From: Amycolatopsis sp. 2-15 | Lineage (GTDB): Bacteria; Actinomycetota; Actinomycetes; Mycobacteriales; Pseudonocardiaceae | Assembly (NCBI RefSeq): GCF_030285625.1 | Contig: NZ_CP127294.1 | Span: forward strand, 8,898,001-8,962,000 | Direction: 5' to 3' | DNA length: 64,000 nucleotides | Part shown: piece after piece, positions 29,048 through 37,837 of the stretch | Position numbering within the stretch: position 1 is the first letter of the stretch | Layout of the letters: each line of letters begins with the position of its first letter | The notes under the pieces: generated by a model | Seen by the model: the letters and a program-made list of their open reading frames with translations, nothing else | The model's database searches: none | What the model was told of the DNA's origin: nothing | Translations under genes and position numbers: made by a program

Positions 29048-30025
29048 CTAAGAGCCCAGCTCCGCGAGGACGGCGGCCAGCTCGTCGTAGGAGTCCGCGA
29101 GCTTCTCCGCCTGGTCGAGACGGTGGCGTTCCAGGCGCAGCGCGCCGAGGTGGCGGGCGCGGTAGTAGAGGGCGCGGCGGCAGGCCGCCGGTGAATCGTC
29201 GAGCGGGCCGTAGGACTCCCAGAACTCGTCGCGTTCGGCGCCGGGTTTGGCCAGCGCCATGTGGATCGGCCAGTCGGCCGCCGGGTCGCCCCACCAGCTG
29301 CGGTCGTGGTCGTAGACGCCGGTGACGCGGAGATCGTCGGCGAGCATCACATTGATCGTCCACAGATCTCCGTGCAGCAAGCGCGGTTCGGTGACCTCGT
29401 CGAGCAGCGCCGAGTCGCGGGCGGCGAGCTTGCCGATCTCCCGCACGTCGGTGGCGTCGAGGTCGCGGTCCGCCAGGTCGAGCGCGTTGTCGGCGAAGAA
29501 GGCGACCAGCGCTTCGCTCCACGTGGCGAAGTGCGGCCCCGCGACCGGGCCGAAGCCGGGCCCGCGCACGTCGTGCACCAGGCGGGTCAGGCGGCCCAGC
29601 TCGCGGTAGAACGGCCCGCGCTCGGCCGGCGGGTACGCCGGGAGGACCTCGGGCCCGGCGCGGCCGGGGAGCACGGCCTGCACCACGTAGTCACGCGGGA
29701 GCACCTCGTGGGTGAAGTCGGCCGCGATCGTGCGCGGCAGCAGGTGCGCGATGGGCGCGAAGTAGGGCGCCGCGACGTACTCGTTGCGCATGAACTGCCA
29801 CTCGGTCCGCATCTGGCGCGCGGGCTCGGGTGCCACGCGCAGGATCACCGGCCCGTCGGCGAGCTCTACGCGGTAGGTCGTGTTGTAGCCGCCCCAGCCC
29901 AGCTCGGTGGCGCCGCGGACCACGGTGGCGGGGCCGAACACGCGCCGGCACACCGCTTCGATCTGCTCGGGGCCGAGCTGCTGCTGGAACGCCCCGATCG
30001 GGCGGTCGAGGGGGCGGAAGTCCAT
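29048..30025 (-). CDS. Aminoglycoside phosphotransferase-like kinase (APH family)
   Basis: 325 residues of the protein-kinase-like APH fold: TELGWGGYNTTYRVEL nucleotide loop, the catalytic motif LLHGDLWTINVML (H-G-D-x-x-x-x-N, about residue 216), and a metal-binding acidic motif GVYDHDRSWWGDPAADW. Members phosphorylate antibiotics, homoserine, choline or other small hydroxylated molecules; the substrate cannot be read from sequence and nothing nearby points to antibiotic resistance. The ATG gives MDFRPLDRPIGAFQQQLG. Confidence 0.83.
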   Translation of the reverse strand: MDFRPLDRPIGAFQQQLGPEQIEAVCRRVFGPATVVRGATELGWGGYNTTYRVELADGPVILRVAPEPARQMRTEWQFMRNEYVAAPYFAPIAHLLPRTIAADFTHEVLPRDYVVQAVLPGRAGPEVLPAYPPAERGPFYRELGRLTRLVHDVRGPGFGPVAGPHFATWSEALVAFFADNALDLADRDLDATDVREIGKLAARDSALLDEVTEPRLLHGDLWTINVMLADDLRVTGVYDHDRSWWGDPAADWPIHMALAKPGAERDEFWESYGPLDDSPAACRRALYYRARHLGALRLERHRLDQAEKLADSYDELAAVLAELGS

Positions 30026-30052
30026 GGCTCATCCTGGCAGGCCCCGCGAGCA

Positions 30053-30451
30053 CTAGGGCACCGCCAGGCCTTCGCGCCTCAGCGACTCTTCGACGCGAAG
30101 CCGTTCGAGGTCACGGTCGATGCCTTCGGGCAGCGATTCGAGCCGGTGCTCGACGCCGACCGCGCGGCAGGCGGTCTGGAGCAGCTCGTCGTAGGCCTGG
30201 CGGGTGCCGATGCGGCGGGCCGCCGGAGTGCCGGGCGGGTAGGACGCGAGCACGCGGTGCACCCGGCGCAGGTCCGCGGAGAGGCGTTCGACGGGCGGGC
30301 CCACTGGCTGCGGCTGTCCGCGGTGGCGTTCGCGCAGCCAGCGGTAAAGGGCGGGCACGCGCAGCGCGCACCAGAAGAGCGCCGAGGGGGCGAAACTGAC
30401 CACGGCGAAGAGGACGAGAGGCCCGGCCACGCTGCCGGTCGCGTCGGCCAC
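30053..30451 (-). CDS. Small membrane-anchored protein, unknown function
   Basis: 132 residues: one hydrophobic N-terminal segment (GSVAGPLVLFAVVSFAPSALFWCAL) followed by a charged, Arg-rich soluble part with a probable helical bundle (LSADLRRVHRVLASYPPG; ESLPEGIDRDLERLRVEESL). No family recognised. GTG start. It is in the same direction as and close to the small membrane protein genes upstream, so it may belong to one operon with them. Confidence 0.6.
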   Translation of the reverse strand: MADATGSVAGPLVLFAVVSFAPSALFWCALRVPALYRWLRERHRGQPQPVGPPVERLSADLRRVHRVLASYPPGTPAARRIGTRQAYDELLQTACRAVGVEHRLESLPEGIDRDLERLRVEESLRREGLAVP

Positions 30452-30470
30452 GCATCCAGTGTAAGCCGCG

Positions 30471-30680
30471 TCACAGGTGATCGCGCCGGCGTTTGCGGGC
30501 CTGTCCCGCGAACAGCACGGCCGCGCCCACCGCGAGCAGCACGGCGCTGGCCGCGATGTGCTGCTGCGGGGGCAGCAGGTGCAGCTGCACGAACCAGCTG
30601 GGGTTCGTGGAGCCGGCGAGCCGGTTGATGAGCCCGCCGGCCCCCTGGATCACGAGCAGGAGGCCGAGGAGCTCGATCAC
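30471..30680 (-). CDS. Small two-segment membrane protein, unknown function
   Basis: 69 residues with two membrane segments, VIELLGLLLVIQGAGGLINRL and IAASAVLLAVGAAVLFAG, and a basic tail KRRRDHL. The GTG start overlaps the upstream gene's TGA (GTGA) with GGAGAAGG 9 bases before it, a good coupling arrangement that supports it as a real gene despite its size. Confidence 0.68.
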   Translation of the reverse strand: MIELLGLLLVIQGAGGLINRLAGSTNPSWFVQLHLLPPQQHIAASAVLLAVGAAVLFAGQARKRRRDHL

Positions 30681-31269
30681 GAAGTAACCTTCTCCTGCTG
30701 AGCCGACTCGTCCTTCTTGCCGAACAGCTCGGTCCACAGCGGGCCGGCGAACAGCCAGATGCCCACGAGACCGCCGAGGCGCGGCAGCCAGTCCCACAGC
30801 GGCCCGACCTGGCCCGGGCGGCCGATCAGGAAGATCGCGGCGAGCAGCAGCACGGCGGCGATCACGCAGGCCAGCACGCACTTGTACCACTCACGCCACT
30901 CGTGGCGGACCTTCGCCTTGCCCCGCAGCTTCGGCGTGGGCGGCGGGCCGCCGGCGAAGCGGTGGGCGAAGCGCACGTCGGCCCAGCGGACCATGCTCGG
31001 GCCGAACACGATGCTGAAGCCCAGGTACACGGCGGCGAGGCCGTGCGAGAGGTTCGGGGTCGTGCCGCTCGCGAGGTCGACGACGGTGGCGACCAGTACC
31101 ACCAGGTCGATCACGGGCACGGCGGCCAGCAGCACGGTGCTGAACTTCTTCAGCTTCAGCGGGTAGCGCGCCACCAGACCGCCCACGAGGACGACCCAGA
31201 AGGCCACTTCACCACCGACGATGAACAGGTCGCCGGGTTGTCGACGAGGTAGTTCCCGATAGCGTTCAT
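30677..31269 (-). pseudogene. Integral membrane protein gene with one apparent frameshift near its 5' end
   Basis: From the ATG at 31269 (GGGG ribosome site) the frame reads MNAIGNYLVDNP, then runs out of frame; the next frame continues GDLFIVGGEVAFWVVLVGGLVARYPL to the stop. Adding one G in the CCCGGC at about 31233-31236 would give a continuous protein of about 197 residues with four membrane segments and a basic loop (PPPTPKLRGKAKVRHEWREW). Either the gene is broken or one base was lost in sequencing. No alternative start in the second frame gives a sensible protein; the only GTG lies inside the first membrane segment. Confidence 0.65.
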
Positions 31270-31378
31270 GATCCCCACTGTCTCGCGAAGAACACTGGGG
31301 CGAATCGGTGAAGGGCACGATCGGGGGGTCATCACTTGGTAGGACGCCGACCAGTACGCCCTGTGCTTCCATGGGGTC

Positions 31379-32605
31379 GTGCCGCTGCGAGGAACCCGCG
31401 CGCCGGCCCTGTTCAAGCCCCGGGAACTGCCCCCGTGGCAGCAGGACGGCCTCATCGCCCTGTTCGTCTTCGTCGTGGGCCTCGCGCTCTACCTCACCGA
31501 CGTCTACCGCCTGATCCCCGGCCCCGACCACTTCGGGCTGTGGGTGCGGCTCGTCGAGCTCGCGGTGCTGTGCGGCCTGTCGTTCCTGCGCCGCTGGGTG
31601 CCGGGCGGCCTGCTGCTGGCCACGGGCGTGCTCGCGGTCGACCTGGTGCTGGGCCCGTCGCTGCCGGTCGTGGCCGTGTACACCGACTTCCTCTACGCGG
31701 CGACGCTCTACGGCTCGCGGCGAATGAGCCGCGTGATGATCGGCGTGGCGGCCACGGCCGCGCTGGGTGTGCTGGTCGCCGCGCTGGCCGTGTCCGCGCA
31801 GTGGCGCGTGGCCGTGATCGGCGCGCTCGGGATCCTGCCGTTCCTGCTGGTGCCGGTGTGGTGGGCGGCGAACGTGCGCCAGCAGCGCGACATCGCGTCG
31901 ACCGAATGCGCCAACGCCGACCAGCTGGCGAAGATCGCCGAGCTCGACCGGCGCGCCGCCGTGGCCGCCGAGCGGGCGCGGATGGCGCGCGACCTGCACG
32001 ACGTGATCGCGGGCCACCTCTCGGCCATCGCGATCCAGTCGGAGGCGGCGCTGTCGATGGCCGAGGACCCGAAGACGTCCCGCGCGGTGCTGGAAGCAGT
32101 GCGGGAGAACAGCGTGAGCGCGCTCGACGAGATGCGCACGATGATTGGCCTGCTGCGCGCCGCGTCGGAGGCCGGCCCGGAATCCGGCCTCGACGAGTAC
32201 GAGACCATCGCACCCGCACGGCTCGCCGAGCTGTCGCGGCTCGTGGAATCCGCGCGGGCCACGGGAATGGAGGTCGTCGTCGAATCCACAGTGGACTCCT
32301 CCGCCGGCCTGCCCGCGGCGGTCGACCTCACCGCGTACCGGATCGCGCAGGAAGCACTCACCAACGCGGTGAAACACGCGCCGGGCGGGCGGGTGCTCGT
32401 GGACCTGCGCTGCGACGGCGGCATACTCACCGTCGAGATCGGCAACGAGCTGCGTTCCGCGGCCACGCGCACCGGTGGCACGGGCCACGGGCTGCTGAGC
32501 ATGCGCGAACGCGCGAGTGCCGTGGGCGGGACGCTGAGCGCGGGCCCGTCGGGCTCGGACTGGGTGGTCCGCGCCGAGCTGCCACTGGTGGAGGGACACG
32601 CGTGA
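31379..32605 (+). CDS. Two-component sensor histidine kinase (NarL-type, HisKA_3)
   Basis: 408 residues. Five or six membrane segments (residues about 25-165) form the sensor, followed by a dimerisation helix RMARDLHDVIAGHLSAIAIQ whose first His is the phosphoacceptor, a DEMRTMIGLLR segment, and an HATPase domain (RIAQEALTNAVKHAPGG; GTGHGLLSMRERASAVGGTL). The domain order is that of actinobacterial DesK/NarX-like kinases with no separate extracellular domain. Signal unknown. GTG start; its stop overlaps the response regulator start (GTGA). Confidence 0.9.
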   Translation: MPLRGTRAPALFKPRELPPWQQDGLIALFVFVVGLALYLTDVYRLIPGPDHFGLWVRLVELAVLCGLSFLRRWVPGGLLLATGVLAVDLVLGPSLPVVAVYTDFLYAATLYGSRRMSRVMIGVAATAALGVLVAALAVSAQWRVAVIGALGILPFLLVPVWWAANVRQQRDIASTECANADQLAKIAELDRRAAVAAERARMARDLHDVIAGHLSAIAIQSEAALSMAEDPKTSRAVLEAVRENSVSALDEMRTMIGLLRAASEAGPESGLDEYETIAPARLAELSRLVESARATGMEVVVESTVDSSAGLPAAVDLTAYRIAQEALTNAVKHAPGGRVLVDLRCDGGILTVEIGNELRSAATRTGGTGHGLLSMRERASAVGGTLSAGPSGSDWVVRAELPLVEGHA

Positions 32606-33242
32606 CGGTCAAGGTGCTGGTGGCCGACGACCACGGGGCGATCCGGGCGGGCCTCGTGCTGATCCTCGGCAACGCCGAGGGCATCGAGGTGGTCGGCGAG
32701 GCCGCCGACGGGGCCGCCGGCGCGGGCGCTGCGGCCCGACGTCGTGCTGATGGACGTGCGCATGCCCGGCACCGACGGCATCACCGCCACGCGTGAGCTC
32801 GTCGCCGAAGGGCTGGCGCAGGTCCTCGTGCTCACCACGTTCGACCTCGACGAGTACGTGCACGCCGCCCTGCGCGCGGGTGCCGCGGGTTTTCTGCTCA
32901 AGTCCGTCGAGGCGCCGCGGCTGATCGAGGCCGGGAAGCTCGTCGCCGCGGGCGAGGGCGTGCTGGCGCCGCAGGTGACGCGCAAGCTCATCACGGCGTT
33001 CGCGCAGTCGGCCGGGAAACCCGTCACCGCGCCTTCGGGCCTCGACGACCTGACCGACCGCGAACGCGAAGTGCTCGGGCTGCCTCGGCGCCGGCCTGTC
33101 CAACACGGAGATCGGCACCCGCCTGCACATCGGCGAGACGACGGTGAAGACGCACGTGTCGCGCGCGCTCACGAAACTCGACCTGCGCTCGCGCGAGCAG
33201 GCCGCCATCCTCGCCCGGGAAGCCGGGCTCGCGCTGGACTGA
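32602..33242 (+). pseudogene. NarL/LuxR-type response regulator gene with two apparent frameshifts
   Basis: Three successive frames encode one response regulator: VTVKVLVADDHGAIRAGLVLILG (first acidic pocket), then LMDVRMPGTDGITATRELV with the phospho-Asp, TTFDLDEYVHAALRAGAAGFLLK and LDDLTDREREVL, then the LuxR helix-turn-helix GLSNTEIGTRLHIGETTVKT HVSRALTKL to the stop. Each switch is cured by removing one G, from GGG at 32724-32726 and GGG at 33077-33079, giving about 212 residues. Coupled to the intact kinase gene. It is either inactive or the sequence has two single-base errors. Confidence 0.85.
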
Positions 33243-33298
33243 ATTCGGCGCCGAGCTGCCGATCTGCAGGCCGGCCCGTGAGCTTCTAACGTTCTTCC

Positions 33299-34756
33299 AT
33301 GGGTGTGCGGAGAACGTTGGACGTGGACGAGGTCCTGAAGCGCCAGGACTCGGGCGAGCTGAAGCGGCGGCTCAGGGGCCGCGACCTGGTGGGGTTCGGC
33401 GTCGGGATCATCATCCGGACCGGGATCTTCACGCTCGCGGGCGTGGAAGCCAAGACCCACGCGGGGCCGGCGGTCACGCTGTCGTTCGTGATCGGCGCGA
33501 TCGTGGCCGGGCTCGCTGCGCTCTGCTACGCCGAACTGGCCTCCAGTGTGCCGACGGCCGGCAGCGCCTACACCTACGCGTTCGCCACGCTCGGCGAGGT
33601 GTTCGCGTGGATCATCGGCTGGGACCTGCTGCTGGAGTTCGCGCTCGGCGCCGCGGTGGTGTCGCGCGGGTGGTCCGGGTACCTGGCGAACCTGCTCGGG
33701 CTGTCGCCCACGTGGTTCGGCGAGGACGCGAAGGTCAACATCGGCGCGGTGATCATCATCGCCGTGCTGACGGTGGTGGCCGTGCTGGGGATCAAGGAAT
33801 CCGCGTGGCTCACCAACCTGCTGGTGTGTGTGAAGGTCGCGGTGTGCGTGCTCATCGTCGTGGTGGGTGTGTTCTTCATCAAGGGCGCCAACCTCACGCC
33901 GTTCATCCCGCCGGCGCAGCCGCCCGCGGGTGGCTCGGGCGTGCTGGAACAGCCGGTGGTGCAGGCCGCGCTCGGGCTCGAGCAGTCGGTGTACGGCATC
34001 GCGGGTGTCGTGACCGCCGCGGCCGTGGTGTTCTTCGCCTACACCGGCTTCGAGGCGCTGGCCAACCTCGGTGAGGAGACCATCAACCCGCGCAAGGACC
34101 TGCGCGTGGGCATCCTCGGCGCGCTGGCCGTGTGCGCCGTGCTCTACATCGCCGTCTCGATCGTGCTCACCGGCATGATCCCGTTCACCGACATCGACAC
34201 CGGCGCCCCGCTCGCGGCCGCGTTCGACAGCGTCGGCCAGCACTGGGTGGGCGCGCTGATCTCGCTCGGCGCCGTGACCGGCCTGACGTCGGTGATGATG
34301 GTGGAACTGGTGACCATCGGCCGCATCGGCTTCGCGATGGGCCGCGACGGCCTGCTGCCCAAGGCCATCGGCGAAACCCACCCGCGCTGGGGCACCCCGC
34401 ACCGCATGACCATCCTGGGCGCCATTCTCATCGCGGTGCTCGCGGCGTTCGTGCCGATCTCCGCGCTGTCCGACATGGTCAGCATCGGCGCCCTCTCGGC
34501 GATGATCATCGTGGCGGTGGCCGTGCCGGTGCTGCGCAAGCGCCGCCCGGACCTGAAGCGGCCGTTCAGCGTGCCGTTCTCCCCCGTGGTGCCGATCATC
34601 GCCGCGGTGGCGTGCTTCTACCTCATGCTGAACCTCGACGTGCTCACCTGGATCCGGTTCGCCGCGTGGCTCGTGCTGGGCCTGCTGATCTACTTCTTCT
34701 ACGGCCGAAAGCACTCCCGCCTCGCGCCGGGCAACCGGACCGAGACGACCACCTAG
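33299..34756 (+). CDS. APC-family amino acid permease (cationic amino acid transporter type)
   Basis: 485 residues with 12-13 membrane segments. The N-terminal LRGRDLVGFGVGIIIRTGIFTLAG is the substrate-binding helix 1 of YfnA/CAT-like transporters, and FFAYTGFEALANLGEETINPRKDL is the conserved helix 6-loop. Probably exchanges or imports amino acids. Its TAG stop is part of the CTAG target duplication of the adjacent IS element. It is convergent with the unknown-glutamine synthetase-exporter operon on the far side of the IS. Confidence 0.88.
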   Translation: MGVRRTLDVDEVLKRQDSGELKRRLRGRDLVGFGVGIIIRTGIFTLAGVEAKTHAGPAVTLSFVIGAIVAGLAALCYAELASSVPTAGSAYTYAFATLGEVFAWIIGWDLLLEFALGAAVVSRGWSGYLANLLGLSPTWFGEDAKVNIGAVIIIAVLTVVAVLGIKESAWLTNLLVCVKVAVCVLIVVVGVFFIKGANLTPFIPPAQPPAGGSGVLEQPVVQAALGLEQSVYGIAGVVTAAAVVFFAYTGFEALANLGEETINPRKDLRVGILGALAVCAVLYIAVSIVLTGMIPFTDIDTGAPLAAAFDSVGQHWVGALISLGAVTGLTSVMMVELVTIGRIGFAMGRDGLLPKAIGETHPRWGTPHRMTILGAILIAVLAAFVPISALSDMVSIGALSAMIIVAVAVPVLRKRRPDLKRPFSVPFSPVVPIIAAVACFYLMLNLDVLTWIRFAAWLVLGLLIYFFYGRKHSRLAPGNRTETTT

Positions 34757-35697
34757 GGCGTGTCTGACAAACGTCGTGTGTGGCGGCTGGGATGCTGTCG
34801 GTCGTGTCGCGGTTTGAGTTGCTGTCGGATGAGCAGTGGGTGTTGATCGAGGATCTGTTGCCGGTGCGTACCGGTAAGCGGGGTCGTCCGTTTTCGGACG
34901 CGCGGGCGATGGTGGAAGGGATCATCTACCGGTATCGGTGCGGGATCGCGTGGCGGGATGTGCCGGCGGTGTTCGGTCCGTGGCAGACGATCTGGACCTG
35001 GCACCGTCGCATGGCCGGTGACGGCACGTGGGACACCGTGTTGCAGCGGCTGCTGACCGCTGCGGATGCGGCCGGGATGGTGGATTGGGCGGTGTCGGTG
35101 GATTCCACGATCGCGCGGGCGCATCAGCACGCCACCAACATCAGGCGTGTCACAGGGGGCTGGGTCGAACTACACGGATCTGCTCGCCGAGCCGCCTGAT
35201 CATGCGATCGGCCGCTCGCGCGGCGGCTGGAGCACGAAGGTCCACCACCTCGTCGACGGGAACGGCCGACCACTGGTGACGTTGGTCGGTCCCGGTCAGG
35301 CCGGCGACGCACCGATGTTTCCGCACCTGATGCGGCACCTGCGGATCCGTCGGGCTGGGCGTGGTCGGGCACGTACTCGTCCCGACCGGGTCCGGGGCGA
35401 CAAGGCCTACTCCTCGCGAGCGATCCGCGGGCACTTGCGCACCCGCGGCATCACCGCCGTCATCCCCGAACCTGCCGATCAGGTCGGGCACCGCACACGC
35501 CGGGGTTCACGCGGCGGCCGCCCACCAGCGTTCGATGTCCTCGACTACCGCGGCCGCAACGTCGTCGAGCGCGGCTTCAACCTGCTCAAACAATGGCGTG
35601 GCTTGGCCACCCGCTTCGACAAGCTGGCCATCGTCTACCGCTCCGCCGTACTCCTCCACGCCGTGATCACCTGGACCAAGGCTTTGTCAGACGTGCT
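34757..35697 (+). mobile_element. IS5-type insertion sequence, 941 bp, flanked by CTAG duplications
   Basis: Terminal inverted repeats are GGCGTGTCTGACAAA (34757-34771) and, read inward on the other strand, AGCACGTCTGACAAA (35683-35697); the last ten bases GTCTGACAAA are identical. CTAG flanks both ends (34753-34756 and 35698-35701), as expected for 4-base target duplication in the IS427-like branch of the IS5 family. One transposase occupies nearly the whole element in two overlapping frames. Base use is less GC-biased (many GTG, TTG, CGT and GAT codons) than in the neighbours, a sign of transfer. Confidence 0.92.
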
Positions 35698-35701
35698 CTA
35701 G
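34780..35701 (+). CDS. IS5-family transposase in two overlapping frames
   Basis: The upstream frame (to 35199) has the DUF4096-like N-terminal domain (LLSDEQWVLIEDLLPVRTGK, YRYRCGIAWRDVP) and the first catalytic Asp in VSVDSTIARAHQHATN. The downstream frame (from about 35150) continues LLAEPPDHAIGRSRGGWSTK, second Asp in VRGDKAYSSRAIRG, and Glu in NVVERGFNLLKQWRGLATRF. A +1 shift in the overlap, near a GGGGG run at 35155, is needed for a full D-D-E enzyme of roughly 300 residues; it could be programmed or a mutation. The stop TAG comes from the right-hand CTAG duplication, not from the element itself. Confidence 0.88.
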
Positions 35702-36450
35702 GCGAAGCCGGGCCGCAGGCCCGCGCCGGCGACCGCTTCGGCGAGCTCACCGGCGCGGGCCGCGTCCGCGACGAGCAGCAGCACGCCCGATCCGGCCAGC
35801 GCGGCCGTGACCCATTCCACCGGCTGGTCGTGGATCCCGTTGTCCCCCAAGGCGGCGTAGGTGTCCACAACGGACAGAAGCGTGCCTTCGGCGCCGATCC
35901 GCACGCCGGCCACCAGCACGTGGTGGTGGCCCGGCGGGCGCCACCGGTTCGTCCACAAGGGAGGGACGCCGGTGTGGAGGTAGTCGAGCAGCGCGCGTTC
36001 CGGGGTGTCGGGCGAGCCCAGCTCGGCCGGGTCCAGGCGCGCGAGCACCGCCACGCGCGGCAGGTCCCACAGCGCCACCAGCAGGTCGACCAGCGCCTGG
36101 GGGGACCACTCCCCCGTCGCCGGGACAACCCGCAACCGCTTGTCCGACAACGCTTCCACGGCCGCGGCCAGTGCCTCCGGCTCAGTACCCGCCGTCGCGG
36201 CGTCGCACGGGACGGGCAGCCGGAAGTCGGCACGGTTCTCCGCCCCGGCCGGTGGTCCGCCCGGCGCACGGACGGTGCCGGCGGCCACGGCGACCTCGTC
36301 CTGGTCCGCCACGGCGCAGCCGGCCGCCCGCAGCACGGCCAGCGCCGCGAAGGCAGCCGAGAGCCCGTCTTTCTGCGGCAGCTCGGCGCGCGCTTCGGCG
36401 ATGAGCCGCGCGGCGCCGGGCAGCCAGTGCACGGCGGAGAGCTCGGCCAC
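35698..36450 (-). CDS. Conserved actinobacterial protein of unknown function (possibly DUF6885)
   Basis: 250 residues without signal or membrane segment. Opening WLPGARLIAEARAELPQKDG-like sequence and DQDEVAVAAGT resemble a family I recall as DUF6885 in Streptomyces; this is uncertain. HDQPVEWVTAALAGSGVLLLVADAARAGELA closes the protein. It starts at GTG 4 bases after the glutamine-synthetase-like gene's stop, so it is third in that operon, suggesting a linked role in nitrogen-compound metabolism. Its TAG stop lies in the IS target duplication. Confidence 0.65.
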   Translation of the reverse strand: MAELSAVHWLPGAARLIAEARAELPQKDGLSAAFAALAVLRAAGCAVADQDEVAVAAGTVRAPGGPPAGAENRADFRLPVPCDAATAGTEPEALAAAVEALSDKRLRVVPATGEWSPQALVDLLVALWDLPRVAVLARLDPAELGSPDTPERALLDYLHTGVPPLWTNRWRPPGHHHVLVAGVRIGAEGTLLSVVDTYAALGDNGIHDQPVEWVTAALAGSGVLLLVADAARAGELAEAVAGAGLRPGFA

Positions 36451-36454
36451 GCCG

Positions 36455-37816
36455 TCAGTACCGCCAAGCGTGGGCCGCGACGATTTCCTCCGGCGTGCGG
36501 TCCGCTGCCCACGCCGCGTCGGACGCGCGGACCGCGCGGAAGGCGCCCAGCAGCTCGTCGCCGAGGGCGCCGGACACGCGGGGCGACGCGAGCAGCGCCG
36601 CGGCCTGGTCGGCGGGAGTCGCGGGCAGCGGCAGGACGCCGCGGGTCTCCCGCTCGCCCGCCGTCCAGCCGCCCGGGTCCTCGGCGATCGGTTCGGGCAG
36701 CGGCGCGCCGTCCTCGATGCCGGCCATCCCGGCGGCCAGCACGACCGCCAGCGCGAGGTACGGGTTGGCGGACGCGTCGGAGGTCTTGAGCTCGACGTTC
36801 GCGTGGTCCGGGCCGAGCAGGGCCGAGCCCGGCACGTAGCGCAGGGGCGCTTCGCGGTTCTCCACGCCCCAGAACGCGTACGCGCCGGCGAAGTAGCCCG
36901 GGCGCAGCCGCAGTGTCGAGGGCACGCTCGGGGCCGTGACGGCCGTCAGGGCGGGCAGGTCGCGCAGCAGGCCGCCGAGGTAGGCCGCGCCCTCACCGGC
37001 GAGATCGACGGGACTGCCCTCGCCCGCGAGCAGGTTGCGGCCGCGGCGGCGCACGGAGGTGTGCAGGTGCCAGCCGTTGCCGGCGGCCGCGAGGCTGACC
37101 AGCGGCGCGAAGCTCACGGCGAGTCCGTGGGCGTGCGCGGCGGCGTGGATGGTCTGGCGGGCCAGGAGCTGGTCGTCGGCGGCCGATACGGGGTCGGTGG
37201 CCGCCAGCGACAGCTCCAGCTGGGCCACGCCGTACTCGGCGTGCAGCTGGCCGATCTCCAGGCCGTTGGCGGCGAAGTCGTGCAGCAGGGCGGCGACGAA
37301 CCCGTCGAGGCCGACGAGCGCGTGCGGGCTGTAGGCAGGACCGGGGTGCCCGGGAGCCGCGACGACGTCGGTGCTGCCGGCGGGTGCCACGGCGAACTCG
37401 AGCTCGTAGCCGGCCCGGAACTCCAGCCCGCGCCGGCCCGCCTCCGCGACCTGGCGCTCCAGCACCGAGCGTTGGCAGTACGGCCAGGGCGAGCCGTCGG
37501 CGGCGACCTGCCGCGCGGGCGCCCAGGCGAGCGCGGGCTGGCCGGCGAGGCGGCGCAGGCGGTCCAGCACCGGAACGAGCCGGATGTCGCCCGACGGCGT
37601 CGCCAGGCCCGCGTGGCCGTAGGTGATGGCGTCGTGGCTGTCGAACACGGCGAACAGCGAAGTCGCGCCCACGCCGCGGGCTGCAGCGCCCGCGAGGCCG
37701 TGGATGGGCACGACGCGCGAGCGCGGGATGCCGTTGTTGTCGGCCCAGGAGAGGTGGACCCCGCGCACCCCGGACAAGGCCAGGTCCTTCGCGACTGCCG
37801 CCGCCGCCTTGGTCAT
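36455..37816 (-). CDS. Glutamine synthetase family protein (GlnA-like ligase)
   Basis: A 453-residue homologue of glutamine synthetase, probably a gamma-glutamyl ligase acting on an amine rather than ammonia. Seen: beta-grasp start LSGVRGVHLSWADNNGIPRSRVVPI, metal/ATP-site segments GYELEFAV and QLHAEYGVAQLELSLA, NGWHLHTSVRRRG in place of the canonical G-S-G-M-H-x-H, ENREAPLRYVPG, and VELKTSDASANPYLALAVVLAAGMAG. No adenylylation-loop Tyr is evident. I start at the ATG spaced from GGAGG; the GTG two codons earlier overlaps that site. Lies between an EamA exporter and the unknown protein. Confidence 0.85.
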   Translation of the reverse strand: MTKAAAAVAKDLALSGVRGVHLSWADNNGIPRSRVVPIHGLAGAAARGVGATSLFAVFDSHDAITYGHAGLATPSGDIRLVPVLDRLRRLAGQPALAWAPARQVAADGSPWPYCQRSVLERQVAEAGRRGLEFRAGYELEFAVAPAGSTDVVAAPGHPGPAYSPHALVGLDGFVAALLHDFAANGLEIGQLHAEYGVAQLELSLAATDPVSAADDQLLARQTIHAAAHAHGLAVSFAPLVSLAAAGNGWHLHTSVRRRGRNLLAGEGSPVDLAGEGAAYLGGLLRDLPALTAVTAPSVPSTLRLRPGYFAGAYAFWGVENREAPLRYVPGSALLGPDHANVELKTSDASANPYLALAVVLAAGMAGIEDGAPLPEPIAEDPGGWTAGERETRGVLPLPATPADQAAALLASPRVSGALGDELLGAFRAVRASDAAWAADRTPEEIVAAHAWRY

Positions 37817-37837
37817 CGCCACCTCCGGGGGTTCGGG

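Noticed and set aside
30677..32599. One continuous 640-residue minus-strand frame covering the membrane protein and the histidine kinase antisense
   Set aside because: The upstream two-thirds is antisense to the well-supported kinase; only the last 180 residues are a real membrane protein.
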